NCBI GenBank assembly: GCA_902459845.2
Contig: CABPSV020000063.1
Location: 1-35,989, forward strand
DNA: 35,989 bases
Direction: 5' to 3'
Origin: Hepatocystis sp. ex Piliocolobus tephrosceles
Taxonomy: Eukaryota > Apicomplexa > Aconoidasida > Haemosporida > Plasmodiidae
The translations under genes were made by a program, and so were the position numbers. This document shows, one piece after another, positions 9,901-23,414 of the stretch. Position 1 is the stretch's first letter. Each line of letters begins with the position of its first letter. A model generated the notes under the pieces. It worked only from the letters and a program-made list of their open reading frames with translations. It searched no databases and was not told the DNA's origin.

Positions 9901-12900
9901 TATATTATTTCTTTTACTTCCTCTTCATTTACATTAATGTTATTATTTTTATTCTTATCACATAAAATATTATTTGAATAATTATTATATTTATCTCTTC
10001 CAGATATGTTTATTAAATTATAAATTTCTGTATTTTCTATACTTACATTGTTTTTTTTATTATCATTAATTGTTTGTTCGTTAAATGAGAATGTAGTGTT
10101 TGTTTTGTTTTTAACAGTGCAATTGTCATCTTCATATTTTTTAAAAAACAATTCCGTTTTTTGTTTTTTCAACATATTAACTTGTGTCTTTAAATTTTCT
10201 AAGTTATTGTTGCTACTTTCACAATTAGTATCACTTCTATTTTCTACTATACTATTTTTACACAAATTTGGATCAATATTTAACAATTCATCTTCATTGT
10301 TTTTGTTATACAAGCAGTCTACATTGGTAGTATTATAAATTTTATAACTTTCTGTTTCTATTTCGGTTGTCGTTTCTGTTTCGGTTGCCGTTTCTATTTC
10401 GGTTATCGTTTTCGTTTCGATTGCCTCTTTCTTTTCGGTTACTTCTTCCTTTTCCTTTTTTGTATTCTGTACAACAGTGATGCCCTCCGTTATGTCTAAA
10501 TTGTCACCTTTTTCATGGTCCATGTTGTGACAAACAGAAGTATGTATACAACTAACATTATTATTATTATTACTAGTATTATTATTATTATTACCAGTAT
10601 TATTATTATTATTACTACTACTACTACTATTATTATCATCTTGTACACAGTTTAAGCTCCATTTTAAACACTCACTATGTATGTAAATATCGTAAAAAGG
10701 GATTAATCTTCCTTTATATATATAATCGCCATAATGACATAAAAAACATACTATTTCAATATCGGGTTTTTTAATATTCATATCTGTCCACAATAACAAA
10801 CGTTTACTCTCTTGTATGTATTTGTTTAACATAATTTTCACGTATAAATTTAACTTATTCTTAATAATATAATTTTTTTTTTTTTCCATAATTTTTGTTA
10901 TATTTTGTTTACCTTTAATTCGATTATTTCTATACCTAGTATCACCATCAGTATAATAAGCCATATTAGTTGTTATTTCATTTGATACGTTAGAAGTTAG
11001 TTGTGAAGCTACGTTGCTTTTGTCTTCTATAAAACAAAAATTGTCTTTCTTCTTTTTATTTATTTTACACTCTTTCTTTTTTTTTTCAAAATTATATAAA
11101 AATAAATTATCAATATTATCAAAATTGTCCAATATATCAGTGTTAAATACTTGCATTATATTTTGGTACGTATGACTACTTTTTATTTTACTCAAAAATA
11201 GTATTTTGTTTTTATCACTTTTACTTTTTGAACCTCTACTGTTTTCATTGTTACCTTCAAAATTTTTACTTTTCACATTCTCTACCGATAAAACGTTTTT
11301 TTTTTTTTTTTTTTTTCTTTTTTTTTTTTTTTTTATATTGATCACCAAATTATATGTTGGTCTATTTTTTTTATTTTCTCCCCTCTCAGAAATAAAACTC
11401 ATATATTGTCGATTTTTTTTATACATAATTTTTAATAAATAATATAAATATAAGATATAAATGGCAAAATTAAAAATATTTTTAAATTTATTATTCGATT
11501 GTTTGTAAAAAAAAAATAACATTGTTTGAGCTAAATGATAAGTGTGTGCCTTTTTCAAATCCATCACATAATTTATTAATATTTTGTCATTATTATTATA
11601 TATTTTTTTATAAAATAAGTGCATTGCATATTTCATACAGTATAATATAGAACCATTATAAAAAATAGTTGTTGATATATATTTTTTTAAAAAATTGTTT
11701 GCCTTCATTTTTTTTTTTATTATCAATTTGGAATCTCTTTGTTCAAAATGTTTATTAAAAAAATATAACAAATGTGGTAATTTTATATATACATATTTAC
11801 GATTCTTTTTGAATATATTATCTAACAACTTACATATTATTTCGAAAAAATTCTTTCGATATAAATAAAACATACTTATTTCAATTATAAAAAAAACAAG
11901 TTCATAAAATATTTTTTTCTCATTTATTATATACAAATATGTTTTATCGTTTCTTTTTTTATATGTCATATATTTTAAAATATAACTATATTTTACATTA
12001 CATATGTTGCATATATGATGGTTTAACGAACAATTATTATTATAACTGACACTATTGTTTATGTTATTCATATCGTTCATATTGTCATTATTATTAGTAC
12101 CACAACAATTACCATTTTCATTCTTTTTGTGACATTTATAGAACATACAACATATTAAACATTTATGAAACTTTTTTTTATTCTTCTCAAACATGCTAAT
12201 AGTTGTAGATATACATAAATTGTTGTTATTTATATAACTACTGTTACAGTTATTTGTGTTATAAATATTATTAATTTTATTCATTCTATTTAAATAACAC
12301 ATATTAAAAAATGTATTATGTGATAATGTTTCATTTATAAAGTATATACAATTCTTATCATTTTTCAATCCCTTTTTAAAATCTATTTTGAAGTATATAT
12401 TTTTATTAGCATTTTCGTACTTATATAACTGGTTATATCCTTTAAAACGTGCTCTGCTATAGCTCTTTCTATTTTTTTTTGTTAAAATTATATTGTTATT
12501 GTTACTGGTATTGCTGTTGTTATTGCTACTGTTAGCAGTAGTATTAGCTACGTTAGTACTATATGTGACATTATCAATAATATTATTATCATTTTTAACA
12601 AACTCAAACATCTGTTCATCTTCTAAATGTTTATTTCTGTTTTCCAGTTCATAAGAAGGTACAATATTCTTACGCAAAACAAACTCATAATCACTAAAGT
12701 TATCATTACATAATAACCTGTTTACGATGTCAATTTTTTTTTTATTAAAAGTTTTAAAATCAAAATTACTTTTGTATAATAAAACACAATTGAAACATAT
12801 ATACATGTTGGGAGCAATTTCTTTAAATTTTGATTTTAAAACTAAGTTATTATTTTTTAAAAAATTATTTAACATGTCAGTTGTCATTTTTATATTTTTA

Positions 12901-15900
12901 GGTTCAAGTAAAATATTATTTAAAATATTATGTTTTTTATTTTTTTCATTTTTTTCATTTTTTTCATTTTTTTCATTTTTTTCATTTTCTTCATTTTTTT
13001 CATTTTTTTCATTTTTTTCATTTTCTTCATTTTCTTCATTTTTTTCATTTTTTTCATTTTTTTCATTTTCTTCATTTAATTCATTTGTATTGTGTCCTTC
13101 ATTACAATTACCATTATAGAAATTATGAATACTCTTCGGCATAGTAATATTATACAAATTCATATTATTCATTTTGTTGGTACCATATAAGTAATTTGTT
13201 TCATTATAGTTATTCATATTTTTTATATAATTCGCATTATTTACAGAAGATAATAAATGTGTATTCTTAATAAAATATTTATTGTTTATATAATTTTTAT
13301 CTAAAATGGGTATATAATTATTGTTATTGTCACCAGTGCCGTTTACGCACACCACATCCTTATCACTGTTATTACCACCATTACTACCATTATTATTATC
13401 GCACTTTTCAATCAAGTAAAAACAACTATTATGAGTCACTTTTCCACAAAAATAACATTTTATTATTTTCGATAAATAATTAGATATACTAATCAATTCA
13501 TTTATATTAGTTTGTTTCATATTATCAACTTTATAATTTTCCAAATCGTAAATTATATTACCTTTCATTTCCTCTTCTTTTTTTATTTGTTTATCAATGT
13601 TGTTAGGTGAGTATATATAAAAACAGTCACTAATAGACTTAATATATTCATCATTATGTCTGTTAATTAATATATCAGTACCTTTTTCAATATTTTCTAT
13701 CTTATACCTCCGATTAAATTGACAATTTTCATCATTTTTAAATTCATTTATGACCTGTTCATCAATAATATCCTCCTTTTTGTTCTCTACTACAATATCT
13801 TCTACATTTCTTTTTTTTTTATCTAATAAAGATGAAAAATATATTTTTAAGTTATACAAATCAGTATGTATTTCATTTTTAAAATAATTAAAATTGTTTA
13901 TATTAACACCCTTTATATTTGAATTCGTACTATTTTGTTCATCTTCTATATAATTAAATCTCTGATCACATATTTCACATTTAATACAAGTATTACACTT
14001 ATAATTAATTGTTATAATGTTTAAAATATGATTAATTATATTTTTATGTTCATTATTATATTTAATCAAATTAAATAAAAAATAATTTTTTATATTAGCA
14101 CAAGAGTAGTGAACGGATATACCACATACTGAACAATACAAAAGTGAATATTTACGTTCAATACAACCACAAATGTAACAATATTCATTAAGTATATAAT
14201 TTGGGACGATTTTTATCTTTTTCATTTGTTTTTTTATATTATTCTTGTATGAATATGTTTTTGAGCTAGCAATGTCACTGTCACTACTGTTGTTATTGTC
14301 ACTACTGTCACTACTGTTGTTACTGTCATTACCATCACTACTGTCACCACTACCACTGCTACCACTACTACCACTGCTACCACTACTACCACTTCTTCCA
14401 CTACTACCACTTCTGCCATTTCTGCCACTGCTGTCGTCATTACTAATGCAACCATAAACAGAGTTGCGTTTTCGAACATTCTTGTTTCCAACGTAAGTTA
14501 TAATACTATCGAGTAGCTTGCTCGACTTGCTGCTTTTCCTTAAACTGTGAACCCCTTTTTTTTTTTTTTTTTTATCTATATTAATATTAGTACGTTTGCT
14601 ATGAGTGCTCTGTTCCGCATTTTTATATTTTTTATATTTTTTATACCTGTTCCAATTTTGCTTACATAATTTTGTTTCCACATTTTTATAATTTTTTTTT
14701 TTTTTTTTTTCTTCAAAGAAAACTATTTGAATGCTTTTCAAAAAATGCAAAATATTATTTATGGGACTTAATATTTTTTTTTTTAAGTTACATTTAATGT
14801 TTTTGTCTGTTTGTTTTAAAACCGAAAACATAAAAATGTTTTTATTTTTAAACATTTTGGCTATATTATTATCATAAAAATATAGATTAAAACAATCATT
14901 ATTAAACCTTTTTTCTTTTACTATCATCTTTCTTCTTTTCTTACTACTGTTCCTACTACTGTTCCTACTACTGTTCCTACCACTGTTCTCATCACTACAT
15001 GTTTGTATTCCATTCCCTTCCTGTTCATACTCATTTCCTTTTGTCGATTCTCTTTCATAATTTGAAAAGAGTTTTATTTTTGGAGTGTTATCATGGTCAT
15101 TTAAATTGGTCGTAACTTCTTTTTCATGTGTATATATATTATTTCTGTTTTTTTCCACATCTCTACTAACATAACTATTTGTTTTTAATGAACCAATTTT
15201 TAAGGAACCCGTTTTCAACGAGTACGTTTTAAAAATCATGTTTATATTGAACTTATCATATTGTTCATAAGATCTATTAAAATATATTTCACTTTTTGTA
15301 TTAACATAAACAATGTTGTAATTAATAATATCATTTTTATTTTGTTTAAATAATTCTTTATTTTTATTTAAAAAAAAACAATCATTTTTAAAATTTAATA
15401 ATGTATGTAATTCATATTGTAAAATATTATTATCCAAGTCTAACATTTTATGTAATTTTCTTTTTTTTTCGTTAGTTTTGTTATAATTCGTTATAATTAA
15501 ATTTTCGTTTTTTTTTTCGTATTTATCGGTTTTGCTTTCCACCATTGTATTGTCATTAATGTTGTTGGCAATGTTAATACTATATTTATTAAATATACCC
15601 GCGTCATTAGTTATACCCACTTCATTAGTTATATTACCCAAACGATTTAATTCATAATTTCCTAATGTTAAAGGCCCATTTTTGTTTTCTCTATTTATTA
15701 TCATATTTTTATTCATATAATCTGTACAACTAGTATTTTCCGAGTTATTATTACTTTTTAAAAATAATTTATCTGATAATTTTTTGGTGTCATTATTATT
15801 ATTATCAATAATATTATTAGTGACAGTATTACATTTTTCTGATTCATATTTTTCATAATAAATATTATTTTGAAAATTTAAATTATAACTCATCCCATCC

Positions 15901-18900
15901 TTTAGTTTATAACTTGATGCATCAGAATTATTATTTGTATATCTTATATCTGTGCCTATGTCTTTGTTTGTGCCTATGTCTTTGTTTGTGCCTATGTTTT
16001 TGTTTGTGCCTATGTCTATGTTTGTGTATGTGCCTATGTCTGTGCTTGTGTTTGAGCCTGTGTTTGTGTCTGTGCCTGTGTTTGTGTCTATGCCTGTGTT
16101 TGTGTCTATGCCTGTGTTTGTGTCCAAACAATTGTTTTTATTATATCCAGTGAATAATAAAGTACTTCTATTAACAGTTTTGTCCCCATCTTTTAAATCA
16201 TATAACGATATAGTAGTGTCATTACAATCACTATTTTTTATTAATTCAGTTGTATTATTTATTTTTTCATTTTCATTTGTACAATTTTTATTTAATAGAT
16301 GTGTAGTTTCATAAATAAAACCATCAGATGTACCACTCATATCTAAACTATTACCAATTCCTTTTAACGTGTTACTATTAATTTTGTTAATTTTTATGTT
16401 ATTATATTTGTTTGTATCAGATAGAATAACTGTTGTTTTTTCTTTATTATTAATTGATTTGAGTTCTTGAGTGTTACCAATATCAACACTACTTTTTCCC
16501 GTTCCATCATCTGTGTTGTTTCCATCACCAATACCAACAGTACTATCATAAGTGTCACTAATAATCATACCATTATTAATCACTCTGTGATAATTCGCAG
16601 CACATGTGTCAATACATTTATTTAATTCTTCAATAGTCATATTAAACATATTTTTTATAATTATTTTACCTTTTTTTTCAAATAAACATGCATTTTTATA
16701 TATAGATGTATTAGGCATATGTACCATTTTTGCATTATGTATAATTAAAATAAAATCATATACAAAATCTGATATAGTATTGTATTTTTTTTCTCCCACT
16801 TTTCTTTTTATAATAAATAAATTCATAGGTATTTTAACTAAACGCCAGTAGATATAATAATTTATTGGTACGTGAAAAGTAAAATTTTTATTTTTGTCTA
16901 ATAAAAAAAATAAATATAATACTCGGACAAGTTTATCTTGAAAACTACCTGATTTACAAGTAGGACATTTATAGTTACTACTTTTTATTGATAAAGTTTC
17001 AATATTTCTATTTTCACTTCTATCACAACTTAAATGTAACCAAAAATTACATACATCACATTGTACCCATTTATCACTCTCACTTGTTAAATATTTATCG
17101 TTACATATTATACAGAAATTTTTTTTTTCATATTCTTTATAACAGTTTATACAACAATCCAAATATAATGCCCATTCATTATAATTTATAAAACATATGT
17201 CCGTATAATTACATCTACTACATTTTAAACAATTATCACATCTCCAATCTAATGTATATATATCTGGTACTGGTGGAAAACAACAAGTACCATGTGCAAT
17301 CATATTACAAATATTACATTTTACATAATTAGCTATATTAGGTGCCTGCTTGTAATTATATATACTTTCACAACAATATATACAACAGTAACAATCTTTA
17401 CAAACATAATTTTTAAAATTATTATCTTTGTATTTAGTAGAAGGAATATAGTTTACGCACTTATAATTTTTCTTGTTGTGTTCTTCTTTAATATTCGATT
17501 TATTTTTATCATTTGCGTCACTTTCATTGTCACTATATGTTTTATCATCCGTTTTGCTACTCATACCCTCTTCACCAGACCCAATTTCTTTACTTACGCC
17601 TTGAAGATCCTCTTGAATATACCCATTTTGGGGCATCCCATAGCTTCCACACACTAAACTTTCTTTCTTATTTATGTTATTATTTATGTTATTATTTATG
17701 TTTTTATTTTTGTTTTTGTTTTTATTTTTATTTTTGTTTTTGTTTGTCTTTTCTTTATTTAAATTTTCATTTGAACATTCATTTGAGCATTCATTTGAGC
17801 ATTCATATGAGCATTCATTTGAGCATTCATTTGAGAATTCATTGGAACATCCATCATTATTCGAACCATTAGCACTATTCATTGTCATACCCATATTCAA
17901 ACTGTTTTTTTTGTTTTTTTTTTTATTATCCACATTTTTAGAATAGTCGTTTTTTTGTTTTAAGCTATTTTTATAAACATATTTTTTGTATTCTTTTATT
18001 AAAGCATTTTTGTCAAATATTTTTGGAATTATAATATCATTGTTTAAACATTCCGCATGAAACTTTTTACAACAAATCATACATTTCATACCCCAATGTA
18101 TACTTATTATATTTTTTTTATCCGATTCTTTTTTTTCAGCTTCTGTACTTAATTCGTAAATTAATGTTGACAATTTACTTGTATAATGGTCATAACCTTT
18201 TATAAGGAAAATAGTTTTATTACAAATAGAACATTGATTATTTTTAAATATATTATCATAATATATTTTTTCTTTTTTTTTCTCATTTTTATTTATTATA
18301 CAATCAAATCTATCAAATTCTTTAGTTTCTCCCAACACTTTTATATTATAAAAATAAGGGGAATACCATCCTTTTATATCTGAATAAATCAGACGAGTTT
18401 TGAAGTTATTCGCTTTGTTACTAGCTTCGTTACTCGCTTCGTTATTCGCTTCGTTACTCGCTTCGTTACTCGCTTCGTTACTCGCTTCGGTATTCGCTTC
18501 GTTTATGATACTACTAGCGTTATTGTTCATGATCCAATTATCGCTTCTGTTTACGTTTTGTTTATTATTTATATAACCATCCATTATATTTGTTTTAGAA
18601 TAAATTTGTACATGTTTATTTCTCTCATCCACTACTTCGGAGTCCTTTGTTATATTGTAATCGGTTAAATCGATATCTTTTGAATCATAACCATTACGGA
18701 AACTAACTTCATGTTTAAAAGTGGATATGTTCTTATGCTCATTTTGTTTTTTTTCCATATATATATCGTCTCTTTTTCTATTTATACCATTATAAAACGG
18801 TAAACATTGCTTGTTTTTATCATTTTTTATATTATAATTTTTTATATTATCATTTTTTGTTTTTTGTTTACATAATTTTGAACTTTCATTTATATCCTCG

Positions 18901-20281
18901 CATTTATTTTCTACTTCTATATTATGAATAAAAAATTGTTTATATTTAGGTGAATAATATTTTATAATTCCGAATTGTAACTTTCTTTTTTTGTTATTAC
19001 TATAGCTACTAGATTTATTATTATTATTTCGCTTACTATTACTTATACTACTACTTTTACTTTTGTTTTGATCCTTTTTTAATTCCATACTAACACGATA
19101 TCCTATATATTTAAAACCTTTTTCATCATCTTTTAATTCAATATAATCACTTGATAAATTGTTTTTTAAATTATTTTCTATTTCTTTTTTTTTTTTTTCA
19201 TTATTTAAAACATTTTCAAATGTACATAACTTTCCTTTCTCGGTTTCATATACTACTGTATTATCTTTTTCTACAATTGTTTCTATTATTAAATTAAAAA
19301 ATTTAGGTTTTTTAAAAATTATATTTTCACTATCAATCATTAAATTTTCCAAAGCTAATAAATTTTTTACCCTTTTTAATAATTTTTTTTTTTTTTTCAT
19401 ATTATTATTTACATCTAAATAAAACTTTGTACTATCTTCTGAGCCATGGACTATGCTTATTATATCTTTAATGTTATGCACACTAAAATGATATTTTTTT
19501 TTACCATTGTATATGACACCTAAGTAGTTGGTCCTTTCTTGTTTCCTTTTGTCGATTTTGTTGATTTTGTCGTTTTTATCGATTTTGTCGTTTTTATCGA
19601 TTTTGTCGTTTTTATCGCTTTTATCGTTTTTATCGCTTTTATCGTTTTTATCGATTTTATCACTTTTATCACTTTTATCGCTTTTATCGCTTTTATCGCT
19701 TTTATCGTTTTTATCACTTTTATCACTTTTATCGATTTTATCGATTTTATCGATTTTATCGATTTTATCGATTTTATCGATTTTATCGATTTTATCGCTT
19801 TTATCGATTTTATCGCTTTTATCATTTTTACGGCTTTTACTATTTTTTACATTTGTATTATCAGTAGGGGTGAAAATTGCAGTAGTAGGATTAGTATCCA
19901 TTTTGTAAATCTGTTCATTAAAAAATTTGTCCGTTTCGTTTATATTGCTTTTGCTTACAATTTTTATATCAGTTTCTTTTTTTATATTTGTGTTTATTTG
20001 CAAATTATTATTATTACTACTACTACTATTACTTACATTGTTGTTACTTCTACTGATATCGTGAATGACATCACTAACTATAACATTATCATCTACATTA
20101 TTTGCATCCTTTTCTATATTTATACAATTTTTAAAGCTCAATAAAGTTTCATTTTTTTCAATACATTTATTGTAAATACTCACTTGTTCGTCATTATTCA
20201 GATATTTAATTAATTTTAAATCATTTATGTTTTTTGAATTTAAAAAACTATTATTATTATTATTATTATTATTACTATTAC

Positions 20282-20329
<48 letters not shown>

Positions 20330-22802
20330 TACTATTATTATTATTATTATTATTATTATTATCATTCCAATTGGAGTTATTCACTTTTTCTGTTTCCGTC
20401 AAAGTCACCATATTATTTAACTTATTGTTTTCATCATTTATTTTTTTTTCAGATTTACCTACTACATTTGTGTTTACATATAATCCCATGTTCGAACCCA
20501 TATTAAATATATTTTGTGCATTTGTTTCGTTTGTTATGTTATTTAATTTCTTTGATTGTGTTATGTTAGCTGTATTATTCTGTTTTTCTTTCTCATAAAA
20601 ACTTAATTCACTTTGGTTAGGTACGTAATCTGTAAAACCAATATAATCCTTATGCTTATTGTCCAATCCTTCTATTCTGTCTTTTTTTTTATCCCCATCT
20701 ATATCCCCCGTATTTACATCCCCTCCATTTACATCCCCTCCATTTACATCCCCTCCATTTACATCCCCCGTATTTACATCCTCTCCATTTAAATCCCCCT
20801 TATTTTTATTTTTCTCCCTTTTTAGACAGAATTCATCCCCTTTTTCCTCCACATTTTCACACAACTCCTCATCAGAAAAAACAATCTCATGCATTCGTTT
20901 TATTTTTTTAAAATATTTAAAAGAAAAAAGTTTTAAAAATTTAATAGCGTAAAGCTTATTATTATTTCTTACATAAAAAGGATCACTATATATTTTTACA
21001 TTTTTGTCAAATAAAGTTACATCTTGTATACCCATTATTTGTATTATGTTTTTTTTTATTTTTTCGTTATCTAATATTAATATACGAAAATGGTTATTTT
21101 TTATACTTTTATAAATTAAAAAATATTTTTTATTTTTATTTGTAGAAATTTTACCAATTTTTAAAAATATATCATTATAGAATTTTAAATATGTTTCTTC
21201 ATCATATTTTAAAAAAGATTTATTCAAAATTTTTAATTCTTTAATACCTGTTTCGTTTGTTTCATAGTTTGGTGAGGTAGTATCTCTATTTTTATTTAAA
21301 TCAATGGCATAGTAATTATTATTGTTTACATGCGAGGTGTTATAAGTTTCTTCTTTTATATTTATGTTTATACTTTTATTACTTAATAAATAATTAGAAT
21401 CACATGTTTTCGTAGCTATTCCATTTTGTCCATCTATTTCATTTTTATTACTTGTTCCACTGTTAGTACTGTTGTTGTGGTTATTGTTGCTACTAGCCCC
21501 ATTCCGATAAAGCATTTTACCGATATTCCCACAAATGCCATTTTGTTTGCATTCACTAATTCTTACATAATCAGCTTTAAAGTTTTCATTAATTTTTTTT
21601 TCTTCATTATTCACATCTTCATGTTCTTTCTCGGTGACATTATGCAAACTTATTAATTGTTGTGTATTTATTTGTTTTATGTTATTATGTAGTAGTATCA
21701 TATCATCCGTTTTGTCATTTTTTTTTAATACAAAATTTTCTTTTTCGATTTTACGCTTTTTTATTAGTTTGTTTTTTATTAGTTTGTTTTTTATTAGTTT
21801 GTTTTTTATTAGCTTGTTTTTTATTAGCTTGTTTTTTATTAGCTTGTTTTTTATTAACTGGTTTTTTATTAGCTTGTTTTTTATTAGCTTGTTTTTTATT
21901 AACTGGTTTTTTATTAACTGGTTTTTTATTAACTGTTTTTTTATTAACTGGTTTTTTATTAACTGGTTTTTTATTAACTGTTTTTTTATTTTTTTTCCCG
22001 ATTTACGTCTTTTTATTAACTCGTTTTTTTTATTTTTTATTTTATTCTTTCTGGCTCTACATATTGTACTATTTCTATCATAATTATAATATAAATTTAA
22101 TTTTTTTCTTATAAAAATATTTTCTAGTGTTAAATTATAATTTCCATATAATACATATTTTCTTTCTTTCTTATCATATGAGCCATTATTCCTTCTATCA
22201 ATGCTATTTACTCTTCTTTTTTTATTTAGATTTGAATAAGATCCACTTATTTTATATAAATGTTCAAAATGTGTTTTTTTTTTTTTTTTTTTTTCGTTTT
22301 TAGGACATGAACCTAAATATGAGTCAGAATATAAATATTTTACATTACTATTGTAACTGTTAAAACTATTTTCTTTTGTAGCATGTTTAACTTGGGCCTG
22401 TTTATTTATGTCATTCATATATGATTGAGAAATATTATTATCACTATTTTTAAATTCCTCGTTAGTCCAATTTTTTGACAAAGATTTACCCTTAAAACAA
22501 ATATCTGTTTTATTATCCAGTTTGTATATACTTCCGTTTTTATTATCATTAATTTTATTTTTTTTTAATATATTTTCATTATATTTAATAAAATTAGGAG
22601 TAATATCAAAATTATTATTTATTAGTAAGTTTTTTTTTTTATTTTTTATTATTGTTGTATTATTATTTATAGAATTAGTAGAAACGTTTTTTTTATTTAC
22701 ATTCGAATTTGCTATAGTTGTTTTTTCAATTTTTGAATTTAATTTATCTGGTTTGTTTGACTTTATGCTATTACTTTTCTTATTGTTGTGGTTAGTAACA
22801 GC

Positions 22803-22845
<43 letters not shown>

Positions 22846-23189
22846 TCATTATCATGGTTACACATGTAATTATTACTACCTGTATGTAAATCTTCAAACA
22901 AATTAGTTTCATTTTTATCATTATTTTTTAAACTTAACGATGCTGGTATTTTATTAAAAAAATTTTGATATATATTATATTCATCTTTTAATATATTATT
23001 TGTACTTATTTCCATACTATGTGTTATGTTAGAAGATGTTTTATCATAATTATTATCTTTCTTGTTTTGAATCGTACATTTATTTTTATTATAATTTAAA
23101 TTTACTAATTCATTACTTTTTATATTCACGAAATCATCATTGTTATCACTATTGTCATGTTTTTCCTTATGATCTATAACCTCATTCAT
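5131..23189 (-). CDS. SET1: SET1/MLL-like histone lysine methyltransferase, six exons, about 5,578 aa
   Basis: Predicted nuclear H3K4-type methyltransferase. Exons (minus strand): 23189-7105, 6913-6781, 6555-6391, 6156-5986, 5504-5397, 5205-5131. All introns are GT-AG and frame is kept. Exon 1 (residues 1-5361) has zinc-finger clusters near 1653-1715, 1930-2075 (PHD, with [16 protein letters not shown] near 2041), 3000-3080 and 3245. A bromodomain lies near 2085-2180 (VPINYY ... [16 protein letters not shown] core). An extended PHD is split between 4148-4178 and 4437-4545. FYRN/FYRC lies about 5153-5290 ([15 protein letters not shown]). Small exons encode SET (about 5439-5556): [32 protein letters not shown] joined to [14 protein letters not shown] joined to FGVESEG. 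The post-[16 protein letters not shown] ends the protein. Zinc ligands and the NHSC motif are intact. The rest is Asn/Lys-rich repeat. A single-frame reading stops at 7086 and misses the catalytic domain. Substrate specificity is inferred from family and domain order. Confidence 0.95.
5206..5396 (-). other. SET1 intron 5
   Basis: Separates YDYQ from FGVESEG, the SET to post-SET junction. Donor gtaaaa at 5396; acceptor tttag ending at 5206 after a T-rich tract. Phase 0, 191 bp. Confidence 0.93.
5505..5985 (-). other. SET1 intron 4 (holds the heptamer array)
   Basis: Donor gtaata at 5985, acceptor gttag ending at 5505. It splits the conserved NHSC-M / PNC motif in phase 0. At 481 bp it is the longest SET1 intron, and most of it is a tandem heptamer array. 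Confidence 0.93.
5569..5872. repeat. heptamer minisatellite TTAAATG / TTAAATA, about 43 copies
   Basis: A nearly uninterrupted 7-bp tandem array. The first part is almost pure TTAAATG. The second part mixes TTAAATG and TTAAATA units, with one AAACGTT variant near 5751. It lies wholly inside SET1 intron 4. Confidence 0.95.
6157..6390 (-). other. SET1 intron 3
   Basis: Donor gtaata at 6390, acceptor ttttag ending at 6157 after a long T tract (A tract on +). It separates LINEGE from PVIEYIGEY in phase 0. Confidence 0.92.
6556..6780 (-). other. SET1 intron 2
   Basis: Donor gtaaga at 6780, acceptor ttttag ending at 6556. It contains the GCAAAAAGTGGA array next to the acceptor. Confidence 0.9.
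6564..6650. repeat. 12-bp tandem array GCAAAAAGTGGA with diverged units
   Basis: Four near-perfect copies of gcaaaaagtgga followed by three diverged units (gcaaaatgtata, gcaaaaggtata, gcaaaatgagta). It sits within about 10 bp of the SET1 intron 2 acceptor, and is more G-rich than its surroundings. Confidence 0.88.
6914..7104 (-). other. SET1 intron 1
   Basis: Donor gttagc at 7104, acceptor ttttcag ending at 6914 after a T tract and a (TA)n run. The split codon AG|A encodes Arg, giving SEQRQCNEHS. Confidence 0.88.
8807..8975 (-). repeat. KSEN coding repeat in SET1 (12-bp unit)
   Basis: About 14 copies of Lys-Ser/Asn-Glu-Asn on the minus strand. The array has no stop codons in several other frames, which creates spurious Leu/Val- and Arg/Thr-rich open frames. 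Confidence 0.9.
11299..11334 (-). repeat. double poly(A) lysine tract in SET1
   Basis: On the coding strand there are two A runs of about 17-18 nt separated by one G. They encode [15 protein letters not shown] sequence within a Lys-rich linker. Confidence 0.85.
12935..13080 (-). repeat. NEK / NEE coding repeat in SET1 (9-bp unit)
   Basis: Roughly 16 tandem Asn-Glu-Lys or Asn-Glu-Glu triplets between the C-terminal zinc-finger cluster and an Asn-rich linker. Confidence 0.88.
15945..16130 (-). repeat. Thr/Asn/Gly/Asp coding repeat in SET1
   Basis: Imperfect six-residue units such as NTGTDT and NIGTNK, with about 18-bp periodicity, lie downstream of the bromodomain. Confidence 0.85.
18410..18500 (-). 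repeat. NEAS coding repeat in SET1 (12-bp unit)
   Basis: About seven copies of Asn-Glu-Ala-Ser with variants. The unit contains cgaagcgaa-type sequence and is slightly richer in G+C than the flanks. Confidence 0.85.
19546..19835 (-). repeat. DK(I/S/N) coding repeat in SET1 (9-bp unit)
   Basis: About 30 tandem Asp-Lys-Ile/Ser/Asn triplets. The array reads open in other frames (for example Ile-Lys-Ser and Phe-Ile-Asp), explaining overlapping long frames that I treat as shadows. Confidence 0.92.
20243..20362 (-). repeat. poly-asparagine tract in SET1
   Basis: AAT/AAC trinucleotide array coding about 40 residues, nearly all Asn with a few Ser. On the + strand it reads as ATT repeats. Confidence 0.92.
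21757..21990 (-). repeat. LIKN(K/Q) coding repeat in SET1 (15-bp unit)
   Basis: About 15 copies of a five-residue unit, Lys/Gln-Leu-Ile-Lys-Asn, in the N-terminal part of SET1. It is strongly basic with regularly spaced hydrophobic pairs. Confidence 0.92.
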
Positions 23190-23377
23190 TGTTTTGCCTT
23201 TTCTTATTTCATTTATGCAATTTTTCCTTTTCTACTTATTTATTTATTTATTTATTTATTTGTGGATTTATTTGTTTATTTGCTGATTTATTTATTTATT
23301 TATTTGTGGATTTATTTGTTTATTTATTTTATGCGTTTTCTCCCGCTTTTAGTATTAACTCTTTTTACAATATTAAC

Positions 23378-23414
<37 letters not shown>

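Noticed and set aside
19520..20144. Long frames on both strands over the 9-bp repeat
   Set aside because: Out-of-frame readings of the SET1 DKI/DKS repeat.
20227..20598. Poly-Leu or poly-Tyr proteins on the + strand
   Set aside because: Antisense frames over the SET1 poly-Asn tract.
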